NCBI RefSeq assembly: GCF_900166655.1
Contig: NZ_FVZB01000004.1
Span: 26,109-90,108 of the forward strand
Origin: Halobacillus hunanensis
GTDB lineage: Bacteria; Bacillota; Bacilli; Bacillales; Halobacillaceae
Length of the DNA: 64,000 nucleotides
Reading direction: 5' to 3'
The notes under the pieces were generated by a model. The model saw nothing but the letters and a program-made list of their open reading frames with translations. It had not been told where the DNA came from and searched no databases. Shown here piece by piece: positions 15,216 through 25,248 of this stretch; the first letter of the stretch is position 1, and each line of letters opens with the position of its first letter. The translations under genes and the position numbers were made by a program.

Positions 15216-17165
15216 ATGGCTATTTATCATTTTTCAGGTCAAATGATTTCAAGAGGTAAGGGACAATCTGCAACGGCTGCGGCTGCTTATCGTTCTGGTG
15301 ATAAATTACATAGTGAAAGATACAATAAAACCAATGAATACAAACGTATAGTACAACCTGAATCATTTATGATGAAGCCTAAACATGCACCTGAATGGGC
15401 AAACAACAGAGAGCAATTATGGAATGAAGTTGAAAAAGTTGAAAATCAAAAAAATGCCCAATTAGCAAGAGAGTTCAACGTGGCATTACCTGTTGAATTA
15501 AGCAATGAAGAACAGACTAAGTTAGCAAAGAAATTTGTCCAAGAAGTATTTGTCGATGAGGGTATGGTTGCCGATCTATCCATTCATCGTGACGATGTAA
15601 ATAATCCGCATTTTCATGTCATGCTGACTACAAGAGGGTTTAAAGAAAATGGAGAATGGGATGCTAAAGCATCGAAAGTTAAATTAGAAAATGGCAAACA
15701 AAAACGAATCAATAAAAACAATTGGGGCGACCGTGATACTTTTAGAAAGTGGCGTAAACAATGGGCAGATTATGCCAATCAATCGTTAGATCAAAACGAT
15801 ATCAACGAAACAATAACTCATCGTTCTCATGAGTCTCTTAATAAAGAAACTGTTCCAACGATTCATGAAGGATATCAAGCACGTAAAATGGGTGATGAAT
15901 CAGATCGTGTAGCCGTTAATAAACAAGTGAAAAGACATAATGACAAAGTACAGTTGTTAAATGAATATAAACAGGAAAAACAAAAACTCGAAAAATCCGA
16001 ACAACTTTCCCGTTCCTTTTCTCCGAAAGAGAAAAAGGAAATTTCTAAATCTGCAAAGTCATTAAAAATGTTTGTTTCTTTTAGAAATATTAATGAAAAA
16101 GAAAAGATGCTAGCCAGATGGAAACATTCAACTTTGACGAAAAATGGGCAAAGTGATAATCGTGAAACACTGCAAAAAATTAAAAGCATTAAAGATAAGT
16201 TAGAAGTGGTTGATAACATTTTAAACAAAGAAGCAAACCGTTTCATCGAAAAACATTATCCTGCATTATCAAAAGAGATGTACAATGATTTTTCTGCGAA
16301 ATATTTAGTTGATGTATCAGTGAAGGAAAATAAAATTTTTGACCAAGATGAAACGATGAAGATTTTAAAAGAGGGTCAACAAGAAGAAGTCAATCACGAG
16401 TTATCTAAACTGGTTCAAAATCGTCATTATTCTTATGAAACTTTAATTACAAGAAAAGATCAGTTGACCAATCAATTTGAAGCTTTACTTCTTAAATACA
16501 GAGTCGATTTTAATAAGCCTAGAACATTCGAAAGGCTTACACCAGAAGTACAAAATGACATCCGATCAACACATGAAACGCTACAATCAACGAAGCATGC
16601 TGTTAACTTTTTAGAAACGTATTATAACGACCAAATCACTCGGATGTATGACCAAGATGTTAGCAAGCAAATGACCATCAATGAAAAGGAATTAGTTGTC
16701 GGCTACAATGAGTATTTTAATAAGACCGTGCCATTGAATGGTGAAGGTCATCCTAGCGAGATATTCAAGTTTAGCACCGATGAAAAAGCACAAATCATTG
16801 ACTTGCTTCATGATTATCAAAACGGTCATCTAAACACGGAAGCTGACACTGAAACAAGGTTCGCTGACATCCTTTCCGGCAGTGCATCCATTCAGCATTA
16901 TTTTATTGCTGAATGTTTGGAAACAAAAGATTTTGATGCGGATACGAAGTCGAAATTAGAGGATATTTTATCTTCTTATGAAGGTAAACATCAAGACTAT
17001 ATTTCCTTTAATGATACAAGGCAAATGACTTCATTATCTAGCATGGTTCAGGCAACTCAAAACATTGTGGAGAACAGTTTAAAGCAAGCTGATTATGATG
17101 AACGAGAAAAACTGCAAGAAATGAATCGTCTGCAAAGTCAACGTAAGCGTAAAGGGTTACGATAA
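15216..17165 (+). CDS. mobA: MobA/MobL-family relaxase (MOBQ)
   Basis: I start at the ATG at 15216 ('MAIYHFSGQMISRGKGQSAT'), nine bases after AGGAGG; the family begins exactly here. The 649-residue protein has an N-terminal relaxase domain with the metal-binding motif 'HRDDVNNPHFHVML' (histidines at about 124, 132 and 134) and 'AAAAYRSGDKL'. A long, mostly helical C-terminus follows. It would nick oriT and stay covalently bound to the transferred strand. It is divergent from two small accessory genes and precedes topB. No helicase or primase fusion is obvious. Confidence 0.93.
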   Translation: MAIYHFSGQMISRGKGQSATAAAAYRSGDKLHSERYNKTNEYKRIVQPESFMMKPKHAPEWANNREQLWNEVEKVENQKNAQLAREFNVALPVELSNEEQTKLAKKFVQEVFVDEGMVADLSIHRDDVNNPHFHVMLTTRGFKENGEWDAKASKVKLENGKQKRINKNNWGDRDTFRKWRKQWADYANQSLDQNDINETITHRSHESLNKETVPTIHEGYQARKMGDESDRVAVNKQVKRHNDKVQLLNEYKQEKQKLEKSEQLSRSFSPKEKKEISKSAKSLKMFVSFRNINEKEKMLARWKHSTLTKNGQSDNRETLQKIKSIKDKLEVVDNILNKEANRFIEKHYPALSKEMYNDFSAKYLVDVSVKENKIFDQDETMKILKEGQQEEVNHELSKLVQNRHYSYETLITRKDQLTNQFEALLLKYRVDFNKPRTFERLTPEVQNDIRSTHETLQSTKHAVNFLETYYNDQITRMYDQDVSKQMTINEKELVVGYNEYFNKTVPLNGEGHPSEIFKFSTDEKAQIIDLLHDYQNGHLNTEADTETRFADILSGSASIQHYFIAECLETKDFDADTKSKLEDILSSYEGKHQDYISFNDTRQMTSLSSMVQATQNIVENSLKQADYDEREKLQEMNRLQSQRKRKGLR

Positions 17166-17192
17166 CTTTTTAAACAAGGAGATTGATTTAAA

Positions 17193-19216
17193 GTGGGATA
17201 CGTATTAATCCTCGCAGAAAAACCGAGTCAGGCTAAGGCTTATGCAGATGCTTTCCAACACACGAGCAAAAAAGACGGGTATATTGAAGTGAATGATCGC
17301 CGTTACTTTAATAACAAAGCTGTGATTACATGGGGGTTCGGTCATCTTGTTTCTTTAAAGATGCCTGGTGCTTATAAAAAGGAGTGGGAAAGATGGAGTT
17401 TAGAGCATCTTCCCATTCTTCCAGACCATTACAAATTTGAGGTGCCCAAAGATAAGAAAAAACAATTCAATATTGTGAAGGGCTTACTACAGAAAGCAAG
17501 TGAAATTGTCGTGGCTACTGATGCTGATCGTGAAGGGGAAAATATTGCTCGCAGTATTATTCGGAAGGCCGGAGCTGAAAATAAACCTACAAAACGGTTA
17601 TGGATTAATTCGTTAGAGGTGAGGAAATTCAAAAAGGATTTCAAACCCTTCATTATGGAAACAAGTATTTGCCTATCTATGAAGAAGCTCAAGCTCGACA
17701 AATTGGTGAATGGATCGTGGGTATGAATGCTTCCCCTTTATATTCATTACTGTTACAGAAAAAGGGTATTCGGGAAACCTTCAGTTTGGGAAGGGTTCAG
17801 ACACCAACGTTATATTTGATCTACACTCGACAACAGGAAATACATCATTTCAAGCCGGAACCGTTTTATGAACTTTTCGCGAATATCAAAGTTAAAAACG
17901 GTACCTTCCAAGCAAAATATAAAGATCGTTTTTCCAAAAAAGATGACCTAATAAATTTCATGAAAGATCAAGGTTTACAATCCGAAGAAAACACCACGAT
18001 TACAAAGCTCACCAAAGAATCTAAGAAAACCAAATCCCCTAAATTGCACAGTCTTTCCACCTTGCAGACAAAGGCAAATAAAAAGTGGAAATACAGTCCA
18101 ACGGACGTATTGAAAATCATGCAAAACCTTTACGAAAAAAAGCTGTTAACGTATCATGCCATTATTCCAACAAAGACGATTCCCAAAACGCAAACCATTG
18201 ATGGACTCAATGAAAAAGAAAAGAATATTTACTTTGAAGTTCTTCTTAATACATTGGCCATGTTTGCACCGGACTACCTTTATGAAGAGACAAAGGCTGA
18301 AGTTGATGTAAAAGGGGTCGTTTTCCATGCAAAAGGTAAAGTCGAAAAAGACAGAGGATGGAAAGCGTTGTTTGCCAATGAACAAAGCAAAAATGTTGAT
18401 CGGGAGCAGGAGACAAAGTTACCACCATTAACGGAAGGTGAGAGCGCACTTGTTAAACCTGAAATTAAGGATGGTATGACGCAGCCCCCAAAACCATATA
18501 CGGAAGGTCAGCTCATTAATATGATGAAAACCTGCGGTAAAGCGATTGACGATAGTGAATCACAGCAAATTTTAAAGGATATTGAAGGACTCGGCACCGA
18601 AGCAACCAGGGCGAATATCATTGAAACCTTGAAAAAACAGGAGTATATCAGCGTTAAGAAAAATAAAGTAAAGGTCACAAAGAAAGGTGAAATCCTCTGT
18701 CAGTCGGTAGAAGGGACACTTTTATCAAAAGCTGAAATGACAGCCAAATGGGAGCAGTTTTTGCGGCTGATCGGTGAGGGGCAAAAAACGAAAGAGGGCT
18801 TCCTAAAAAACATCGATAAATTCATCCATGAATTAATTAATAAAACGCCTGAAGCGTTGGATGCAACAACCATTGAACAGAGGATTGAAGAATCGAAGGA
18901 AGAAAGTAGTCTCGGGAAATGCCCGTCTTGTCGAAAAGGGAATATAGTTGATAAACGTAAATTTTTCGGTTGCACAGAATATAAAAACGACTGCCGTTTC
19001 ACATTTCCGAAAAAGATAGCAAGCAAAAATATATCTGAAGCTAACATTAGAAAGTTATTGGCTAAAGGGAAGACCAATCTCATCAAGGGATTTGCAAGCA
19101 AAAAGGGAAAGTCCTTTGATGCCTATCTCATATGGGAGGATGCAGCAGCCGGAAAAATCAATTTTGAGTTTGATAATAAAAAGTCAGGACGAAAGAAAAA
19201 ATATACAGTTTCCTGA
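17193..19216 (+). pseudogene. topB: Topoisomerase III with a single-base frameshift
   Basis: The GTG at 17193 starts a toprim domain ('ILAEKPSQAKAYADAF', 'VVATDADREGENIARSI'). The reading frame changes near 17618-17622. Upstream reads '...LWINSLEV' and the other frame continues 'EIQKGFQTLHYGNKYLPIYE' into the core with the catalytic tyrosine region 'FSLGRVQTPTLYLIYT' and a C-terminal zinc-finger segment 'KCPSCRKGNIVDKRKFFGC'. One missing base restores a protein of about 674 residues, typical of plasmid topoisomerase III near relaxases. The downstream part has an internal ATG but would lack the toprim domain. Real mutation or sequencing error cannot be told apart here. Confidence 0.82.
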
Positions 19217-19234
19217 TTGGAAGAGGTGATTATT

Positions 19235-19498
19235 TTGGAGTGGCAGAGGTGCCCCAGATGCAATAGTCGTAGAGTAGGTGAGCGCGGTTCCTTAGGTTGT
19301 TTTGGATCCATTTTCATAGTAGGTATATCTATTGGAGTAGCATATATCTCAACATTTTATATATTCGATATTCTTAGCGTATTGATTTTCGCGGTAATAC
19401 TAACTACTTTAATCTGGTTAAGAGACAAAATGTTTCTTCACCTTTATTGTAAGGACTGCGAACTAGTTTTTTCGCCGTCCAAAAAAGATGTGTCCTAA
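19235..19498 (+). CDS. Small zinc-ribbon membrane protein (87 aa)
   Basis: A TTG at 19235 follows GAGGTG by seven bases. The product has two CxxC pairs, 'WQRCPRCNSRRV' at the start and 'LYCKDCELVF' near the end, and two membrane segments between them. The cysteine pairs could form one zinc ribbon. It starts 18 bases after topB. Function unknown. Confidence 0.6.
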   Translation: MEWQRCPRCNSRRVGERGSLGCFGSIFIVGISIGVAYISTFYIFDILSVLIFAVILTTLIWLRDKMFLHLYCKDCELVFSPSKKDVS

Positions 19499-19572
19499 AG
19501 GGGTACGTAGATTGAGGGGATACTTTGGAAAATATAGCAAATCTACCACTTTAGTTGAAAAATTCATATGTG

Positions 19573-19606
19573 AGACTGAATGGTTTTTTCCATTCGGTCT
19601 TTTTTA
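19573..19606 (+). terminator. Rho-independent terminator after the relaxase-topB group
   Basis: AGACTGAATGG and CCATTCGGTCT pair around TTTTTT and are followed by TTTTTT. Confidence 0.8.
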
Positions 19607-19812
19607 TTGTTCAATTAGAGTACACCCTGCATAAACAAAATAAAACCCTGTAATGTCAAGGTTTAAAATGTTCATTCAGAGTTGTTCAGTCATCCCGTAA
19701 ATCTTTTTATGTTTTATAAGTAGTTCAGTGAAAAAAGTTCCTACCGTAAGGCCATTGAGTAATCGTGTGGTATAATTTCGTTATAAATCCAATATATGTA
19801 GGAGTGTTTCTT

Positions 19813-20688
19813 TTGAGCGAACTTCGGGAGTTCTATTATTTAGACAGTAAGCTATCTGGAAATTATCTAACCCAGATAGAAGATGGTTTAACGCAATATA
19901 AATATGAAAATAAAATGGAAGGAAGTCCAAATCATTCATTCGAAATTTCAACAGGAGCTCTTGGCGAAATTTTATCTAGTACTCTAGGAGTTCCACTTCC
20001 TGATTTTTCTTATCGAAGGGATGGAAAATCTGAAAAAATTAAAATTGAAGAATTCAAGACCTTAAATGAGGTTTCACAACTTTCTCGTTTGGTAAAGTAT
20101 TTGGAACCTGCAATGATTGATATAAAAGAAAAATTAGATAGAGAATCTTGGGGACAACTATCCGAAAATCAATTTATTAAGTTCGATTGTGAATTAAAGG
20201 TATCAAATCTATATTTATTCACTGAGTTTACAAGGAAACTTGGAAAAAAGTCTATATTTAATCCTGGGAATGATGAACAATTTAATGAATACGTAGATCA
20301 TGCTGAAACTATTGAGGATAAGAAATCACAAAAAATTATTCTTAAACCCAACTTTTCGCCAGATAATAATAAATACTATTTTGTGTCTGAGATAAAAAAG
20401 AGGTTCTTAGATGAAGACGTAGAATTAAAGGATTTAAATACTGAAAAATTCACTGTAATAGGTAAAATTGATAAAAAAATTGAGACTTCTGAGAAAGAAA
20501 TTGTATTTGACCTTACTGAAACTGGGATGTTAGAGGTAATGAGAAGCAAAGAAATAAAACAGTTTATAAAGCAGTTTAATCAAAGTATTGATAATCCAAT
20601 GATGACAAAGTTTTTTTCTACTGAACAGGATATTTACGCAATAAAGCCTGCTATGAAATTTAAACCATTAGCATTGTACAAAACATAA
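19813..20688 (+). CDS. DUF6414-like protein (291 aa)
   Basis: I start at the TTG at 19813 because AGGAGTG is just upstream; the 16 earlier codons overlap the promoter. The protein begins 'MSELREFYYLDSKLSGNYLT' and has features recalled from DUF6414 proteins: an N-terminal 'YLD...YLSQ'-type segment and a C-terminal helical domain after a small beta-rich part ('EKFTVIGKIDKKIETSEKEI'). No membrane segment or known catalytic motif. It stands alone between the transfer region and a nuclease gene in low-GC DNA. Proteins of this type occur in mobile and possible defence islands. Function not known. Confidence 0.55.
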   Translation: MSELREFYYLDSKLSGNYLTQIEDGLTQYKYENKMEGSPNHSFEISTGALGEILSSTLGVPLPDFSYRRDGKSEKIKIEEFKTLNEVSQLSRLVKYLEPAMIDIKEKLDRESWGQLSENQFIKFDCELKVSNLYLFTEFTRKLGKKSIFNPGNDEQFNEYVDHAETIEDKKSQKIILKPNFSPDNNKYYFVSEIKKRFLDEDVELKDLNTEKFTVIGKIDKKIETSEKEIVFDLTETGMLEVMRSKEIKQFIKQFNQSIDNPMMTKFFSTEQDIYAIKPAMKFKPLALYKT

Positions 20689-20898
20689 TACAAAGTATTA
20701 AAAGCTTAATTTTATTTTTATGGTTTGGAGCACAAACGCAATCTGCGTATGCCTTACTCTCATACGTTACAATTATTTTCTCCTGATTGTCACGCCAAAA
20801 CCCCTCTATATCAGCCTAAAATCCTTGTGAAATCTTACCCTTTATATATTTATAATCTATAATAAGCATAGTGTTACAAAATAAAGGAGGTTGTATAG

Positions 20899-22473
20899 TT
20901 GGGAAAAAAATATAAAGATAGTTGTATTCAGATATTAAAAGAAAAAGGTCCCCTTTTGGGCAGTGAATTTCGCAAAATTCTTGTTGAAAGACAAGGGATT
21001 AAGGAGGGGAATGCTAGAGCCATCATAAACAGGTTGAAAAACAGTGGAGAATTCCTTAGCACTGATCCCGTCAAGTTAAGACATCAAGAGTTGATCTACT
21101 ACCTTCCTTTTCATGATTTAAAAGCAAAGTTAAAAAAAATAATGCCAGATCATTCATCAACACTTAATAGAATATATCAAGCCTTAGTAGAAGAAAATGG
21201 ATTCTTGTTATGGTCCGAATTTGCAAAAATTTCTTCTGGGGTAGTTGATTCATCCCAATCTTCACGTAAGTCGGCAACCAACCTATTCAATGATTTGAAA
21301 TCCCTTGGGATTGTTGAGGAATTGAAACATCATGAACACATCCCGGTGGTAGTTGCATCCGAAAAATGGTTTCCCCAAAAAACGGATATATTAGTTGCTA
21401 TAAGTAAAAGGAAACAAAAATTATCCTTTACTAAAGGCTTAACTGATGATCTTCTGAAATGGCTAGAAAGTATGAACTTAATTGGTTGGGAAAACTCTTA
21501 CACTAGAGATATACAAGATTATAACATTGGATACAATGGTTTCTATTTTGATGCTATAAGTTATACATACTTGTGGGGACTATATCGGACAAATCAAAAA
21601 GATGAGTTGTTTGAGCCTACTCGGAATAAAGCAGGATCCCCGGTCTTAATTGAGTCTATATTGCACCGAACCACTAAACGTCATGATATTACAGGTTTCA
21701 TTAGTAGGGTAGATAACTATTGTGGTCCAATAAAGTCGAATAAAAATCTAAAAGTTATTCCCATTTGCTTTGTAGATACTGTTGAAAAAGATGCATATAA
21801 ACTTGCTAGAGAGCGCGGAATACTTATTATGAAACTAAGTGACGTATTTGGAACGAAATTAGCTCAGTCACTCCAAGAGCTCCAAGAAATCGACCCAGAA
21901 AAGGTAGATCCGCAAAAGTTATCCACGATACTTGATAATGCAAATAAGTCAGGAAGAGATGGCGATTTTGGAAACTTAAAGGGTTACGTTTTTAATTTTT
22001 TAGTGGCTTCTATATTCAATGATGCTGGTTATAAAACTAGTATAGGGCTTCGCTATAAGGATCTTGAAGGACGAAAGTGCGAATGCGACATAGTCTGTGA
22101 AGATGTAGATGAGATTATAGCTTGTGAAGTTAAGGGGTACGATGAAGGAAAAGAAGTTAAATTAGGTGAACACGAAAAAGAGCCGGACAGCGTTAAAAAA
22201 TTTTTTGAGAGAACATGCTCTATCATTAAAAAGGATAGTGGTAAAACAATTATTCCGGTATTTATTACTTCTGGTAGTTTTTCGCAAGACGCAATAAATT
22301 ACTTAGAGAAGAAAAATAATAGTAAAAAAATGAAGCCACTATTAAAGCGTAATTTTCCCTCTAGTATCTACTATGATCGTAAGGGTTTACTAGATTACTT
22401 TAGTAGTAAAAGCAGAAAATTCAAAGAACATAAACAAGTCCTTAAGGAATATTTTAAACAAGAAAGCAGGTAA
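20899..22473 (+). CDS. Winged-helix/PD-(D/E)xK nuclease, possible defence effector
   Basis: The 524-residue protein starts after AAAGGAGG. Two N-terminal winged-helix-like units are visible ('LLGSEFRKILVERQGI', 'FLLWSEFAKISSGVV'). The C-terminal domain (about residues 365-500) has the restriction-endonuclease fold signature: 'FNFLVASIFNDAGYKTS', then 'CECDIVCEDVDEIIACEVKG', that is D...(E)xK. The middle part also has 'GYNGFYFDAISYTYLWGLYR'. It resembles Mrr/RecB-like nucleases acting on foreign DNA. No methyltransferase is nearby, so it could be a methylation-dependent or abortive effector. Whether it works with the DUF6414-like neighbour 210 bases upstream is open. Confidence 0.6.
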   Translation: MGKKYKDSCIQILKEKGPLLGSEFRKILVERQGIKEGNARAIINRLKNSGEFLSTDPVKLRHQELIYYLPFHDLKAKLKKIMPDHSSTLNRIYQALVEENGFLLWSEFAKISSGVVDSSQSSRKSATNLFNDLKSLGIVEELKHHEHIPVVVASEKWFPQKTDILVAISKRKQKLSFTKGLTDDLLKWLESMNLIGWENSYTRDIQDYNIGYNGFYFDAISYTYLWGLYRTNQKDELFEPTRNKAGSPVLIESILHRTTKRHDITGFISRVDNYCGPIKSNKNLKVIPICFVDTVEKDAYKLARERGILIMKLSDVFGTKLAQSLQELQEIDPEKVDPQKLSTILDNANKSGRDGDFGNLKGYVFNFLVASIFNDAGYKTSIGLRYKDLEGRKCECDIVCEDVDEIIACEVKGYDEGKEVKLGEHEKEPDSVKKFFERTCSIIKKDSGKTIIPVFITSGSFSQDAINYLEKKNNSKKMKPLLKRNFPSSIYYDRKGLLDYFSSKSRKFKEHKQVLKEYFKQESR

Positions 22474-22591
22474 TGAACTACCTCTCGCCCCAAGAAAGTG
22501 AGAAGTCTACTTCATTAAGAATCAGCCTAAGTCCATATTTGAAATAATGAATTTAATAATTCTACCTTTGTTACATAAATGAAACCGGCTG

Positions 22592-23146
22592 TTAACGACT
22601 ACTTAAATATCTATAAAAGGTAGCTCTGCTAACGTCAGCTGCATACAGTATTTCCTCTATACTATACTCTTTACTATCATACATTCGAAAGGCCATATCC
22701 AGTTTGGATTGGTCTTTTTTTGGTCGACCACCTTTTCGTCCCCGAGCTCTTGCAGCATCTAAACCAGATCTCGTTCGTTCAGATATAATGTCACGTTCAA
22801 ACTGCGCTAATCCACTAAAAATCGTAAACACTAATTTTCCCATCGCTGTTGTGGTATCAATATTTTCATTAATGGATACAAAGTTGATGCCTTTATCCTG
22901 AAAGTCGTTGACTAGATCTACCAGGTGTTTTGTGCTACGACCAATTCGGTCGAGTTTATAAACAACTACCGTATCTCCTTCACGTAGATACTTCATCATT
23001 TCCGTGAATGCTGGACGATCTTTTTTTGTTCCGGTAATTTTTTCCGAATAGATATTTTTCCCTTCTACACCATATTGCTTTAATGCATCAAACTGCATAT
23101 GTAAATTTTGATCCTTTGTACTGACTCGGGCATATCCAAATAACAT
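22592..23146 (-). CDS. Serine resolvase (Tn3/Tn552 type)
   Basis: The 184-residue protein has the resolvase pattern: 'LFGYARVSTKDQNLHMQ' with the nucleophile Ser, 'VYKLDRIGRSTKHLVDLV', 'FTIFSGLAQFERDIISERTR' and a C-terminal helix-turn-helix 'YSIEEILYAADVSRATFYRY'. It is complete. It stands divergent from a toxin module without a transposase beside it, so it is probably the remnant of a Tn3-family unit or a stand-alone multimer resolution system. Confidence 0.92.
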   Translation of the reverse strand: MLFGYARVSTKDQNLHMQFDALKQYGVEGKNIYSEKITGTKKDRPAFTEMMKYLREGDTVVVYKLDRIGRSTKHLVDLVNDFQDKGINFVSINENIDTTTAMGKLVFTIFSGLAQFERDIISERTRSGLDAARARGRKGGRPKKDQSKLDMAFRMYDSKEYSIEEILYAADVSRATFYRYLSSR

Positions 23147-23159
23147 ATTTTGTAACTCC

Positions 23160-23330
23160 TTTTGAAATTCATTACTTATATGTTATCAAAAAGGATGATT
23201 AGTGTATATAATGATACTTTGTTTTTGGTACGGATTTTGAAACTTAACGGATGCTGGTACAAGGATGAAAAATTATTTGATTTGAGTCGTTGAGTGATTG
23301 TATCAAAAACGAACACTTATGACAGCAGTA
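23160..23330. promoter_or_regulatory. Possible res region between resolvase and toxin module
   Basis: Partial dyads such as TTATCAAAAAGG...ATGATACTTTGTTTTTGG suggest resolvase subsites. The divergent promoters of the resolvase and the toxin module must also be here. Borders are uncertain. Confidence 0.35.
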
Positions 23331-23376
23331 ATTTCGTCTGATATAATTTATATATAAAACAAAGGTGGTGTTTTAT

Positions 23377-23577
23377 ATGCTAGAGCGTGAAGGCGAATCC
23401 CAAGGAAGGAAATATGCTTGGGTAGATAAATGGGTGAAAATGACGGGTGATCGAGCAAAAATCGATGCTAAAGCAAATAACACATATATTGTTTACGAAA
23501 CAGAAGACGGACTCGTGAAAGAATATCCGGATGGAACCATTGTGAATTTTGACAAAAAGCCAAATGGTGATAATTAA
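23377..23577 (+). CDS. Antitoxin-like small protein (66 aa) of zeta module
   Basis: The ATG at 23377 is preceded by AAAGGTGGTG; the upstream in-frame GTG lies inside that site. The product begins 'MLEREGESQGRKYAWVDKWV' and ends in a beta-rich, charged part ('TEDGLVKEYPDGTIVNF'). The stop overlaps the toxin start by one base. Position, size and overlap identify it as the probable antitoxin, although it is not like classical epsilon. Confidence 0.6.
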   Translation: MLEREGESQGRKYAWVDKWVKMTGDRAKIDAKANNTYIVYETEDGLVKEYPDGTIVNFDKKPNGDN

Positions 23578-24176
23578 TGAGGTCCGCCAAGCTCCCTCCC
23601 ATGATGTATATCTTTGCTGGAAACAATGGGAGTGGAAAAAGCACGTTACGTAACCTGTTAATCGATAAGTTAGGTATAGACATCAATATTGATCCGGATT
23701 CCATTGCTCGCAGGTTGAATCCGCAAGCACCCGAGACCAAACAATTCGCAGCAGGAAAAGCAGCAGTAAAATTAGTCTATGAGTGTATTGAGGAAGAGAA
23801 GAGCTTTTCGATTGAAACGACGCTTGCTGGGAAAAATGCTATCCACCAAATGAACAAAGCCAGAGAAAAAGGCTTTGAAGTCACAATGTTTTACGTTGGA
23901 CTGGGCCACGTAGAACAAAACATTGAACGAGTGGCCTTACGTGTAAGAAATGGTGGGCATCATATCCCGACAAAAGACATTTTGAAAAGAGATTCGACTT
24001 CCAAAGAAAATTTACTTCGCAATTTGTATCTCGTTGACAATCTCGTCGTCATCGATAACAGTAAATCAGATGGAGAACTAGTTTTAGAAACCTCCAATGG
24101 CCGTATAACTTTTGTAGCCAACGACCTGCCTGACTGGGCACATCCAATAAAACAGAAATACAATGCTACAACATAA
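23577..24176 (+). CDS. Zeta-toxin-family kinase
   Basis: The 199-residue P-loop protein has Walker A 'GNNGSGKST' at residues 15-23, 'INIDPDSIARRLNPQ' as the substrate-side motif, 'FSIETTLAGKNAI' and 'RVALRVRNGGHHIPTKDILK' as the lid. These match zeta/PezT-like kinases that phosphorylate UDP-N-acetylglucosamine or related sugars. It is coupled to the small gene before it and ends at a strong terminator. The module likely stabilises the element. Short, single-domain variant. Confidence 0.82.
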   Translation: MRSAKLPPMMYIFAGNNGSGKSTLRNLLIDKLGIDINIDPDSIARRLNPQAPETKQFAAGKAAVKLVYECIEEEKSFSIETTLAGKNAIHQMNKAREKGFEVTMFYVGLGHVEQNIERVALRVRNGGHHIPTKDILKRDSTSKENLLRNLYLVDNLVVIDNSKSDGELVLETSNGRITFVANDLPDWAHPIKQKYNATT

Positions 24177-24214
24177 AAAGATTCTCCTGTCTTATGTAAG
24201 AGGAGAATCTTTTA
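24177..24214 (+). terminator. Terminator of the zeta module
   Basis: AAAAGATTCTCCT and AGGAGAATCTTTT form a 13-bp stem, followed by TATG. The A-tract on the other side makes it bidirectional in appearance. Confidence 0.75.
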
Positions 24215-24346
24215 TGTAATATCGAATCTATGGAACTTCCCCGATCTATTGTGTCGTCTTATAATTGAATTATTTAACAGCTATTATAATGAAGGTTTTG
24301 GGTTATAAAGTTGTTTTTTACTCCACTTCGCGTATTATAAAAACTG

Positions 24347-24955
24347 TTACACCTGGCTTTCCTCAAGTTGTTTGACCAATTTATAAAAAGTGGTCTTTTT
24401 AACTTCTGCTTGCTCCATGGCCCGCGTTGCTGTAATCTTGCCATTCTTCCATTCATAATAAGCTTCCATGAACTCATCCGTAATCTTTGCTTTAGGACGG
24501 CCAAAAGTTATTCCTTTTTGCATGGCCACGTCAATTCCCTCACGCTGTCGTTTTCGAATCCGGTCCCGTTCTTCCTGCGCCATCCAAGAAAGGATTTGCA
24601 AAACGAGATCGGCTATAAAGGTTCCCATGCTGTCCTTATATTGGGTGGTATCAAGTAATGGCATGTCCAATACTACAATGTCGGCCTGAAGCTCCTTTGT
24701 AATGGCATTCCACTCCAGCACAATCTCCTCTTTATTCCGACCGAAACGATCAAGGGAATGAATGTACAGCACATCCCCCGGGCGAAGGATTCGTTTTAAG
24801 AGCTGGTATTGTTCCCTTTGAAAATCCTTACCACTTACTTTATCAATAAATATATCACGCTTATTGATCTCTTGCTCTTTCATTGCAGCGACTTGACGTT
24901 CCTCACTTTGATCTTTACTGCTCACTCGTATGTATCCATACTTCCGATTCTCCAT
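24347..24955 (-). CDS. Second serine recombinase (resolvase family, 202 aa)
   Basis: Resolvase motifs: 'YGYIRVSSKDQSEERQ' with the catalytic Ser, 'IHSLDRFGRNKEEIVLEW', 'LQILSWMAQEERDRIRKRQR' and a C-terminal helix-turn-helix ('RAMEQAEVKKTTFYKLV'). It differs clearly from the resolvase at 22592. It has its own candidate res site just upstream. No transposase is adjacent. Confidence 0.88.
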   Translation of the reverse strand: MENRKYGYIRVSSKDQSEERQVAAMKEQEINKRDIFIDKVSGKDFQREQYQLLKRILRPGDVLYIHSLDRFGRNKEEIVLEWNAITKELQADIVVLDMPLLDTTQYKDSMGTFIADLVLQILSWMAQEERDRIRKRQREGIDVAMQKGITFGRPKAKITDEFMEAYYEWKNGKITATRAMEQAEVKKTTFYKLVKQLEESQV

Positions 24956-25009
24956 TTAAAGGATAACCTCTCTTTCATTTGGTCTTTCTCCTTTAATTGT
25001 ACCCTTTTC

Positions 25010-25132
25010 CGTTCGTAAATGTATATAGAAAACAACGAACGTCCGTAATTAATTTTCATCCTTTTACGAACGTTTAATTTCATAGATTTAAGATATTTGT
25101 AGACTGTTCGTAAAGGTGTACTTTTACAAACG
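25010..25132. promoter_or_regulatory. Candidate res site with three dyad subsites
   Basis: Dyads built on CGTTCGTAAA / ACGAACG occur at 25010-25042 and 25105-25132, and a half-site TTTTACGAACG lies between them at about 25062-25072. They are upstream of the recombinase gene and fit the three-subsite plan of Tn3-type res. Confidence 0.6.
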
Positions 25133-25248
25133 TAACAAAACCCAATTCCAGAAAAGGGCCAGATTGTTTAATAAAGAAGGATTTAGTTTTGGGGACATCG
25201 AAGAGATACCTAATAAAAGTAAGTTCTGAAAGGAGAAAAAATGCCACA

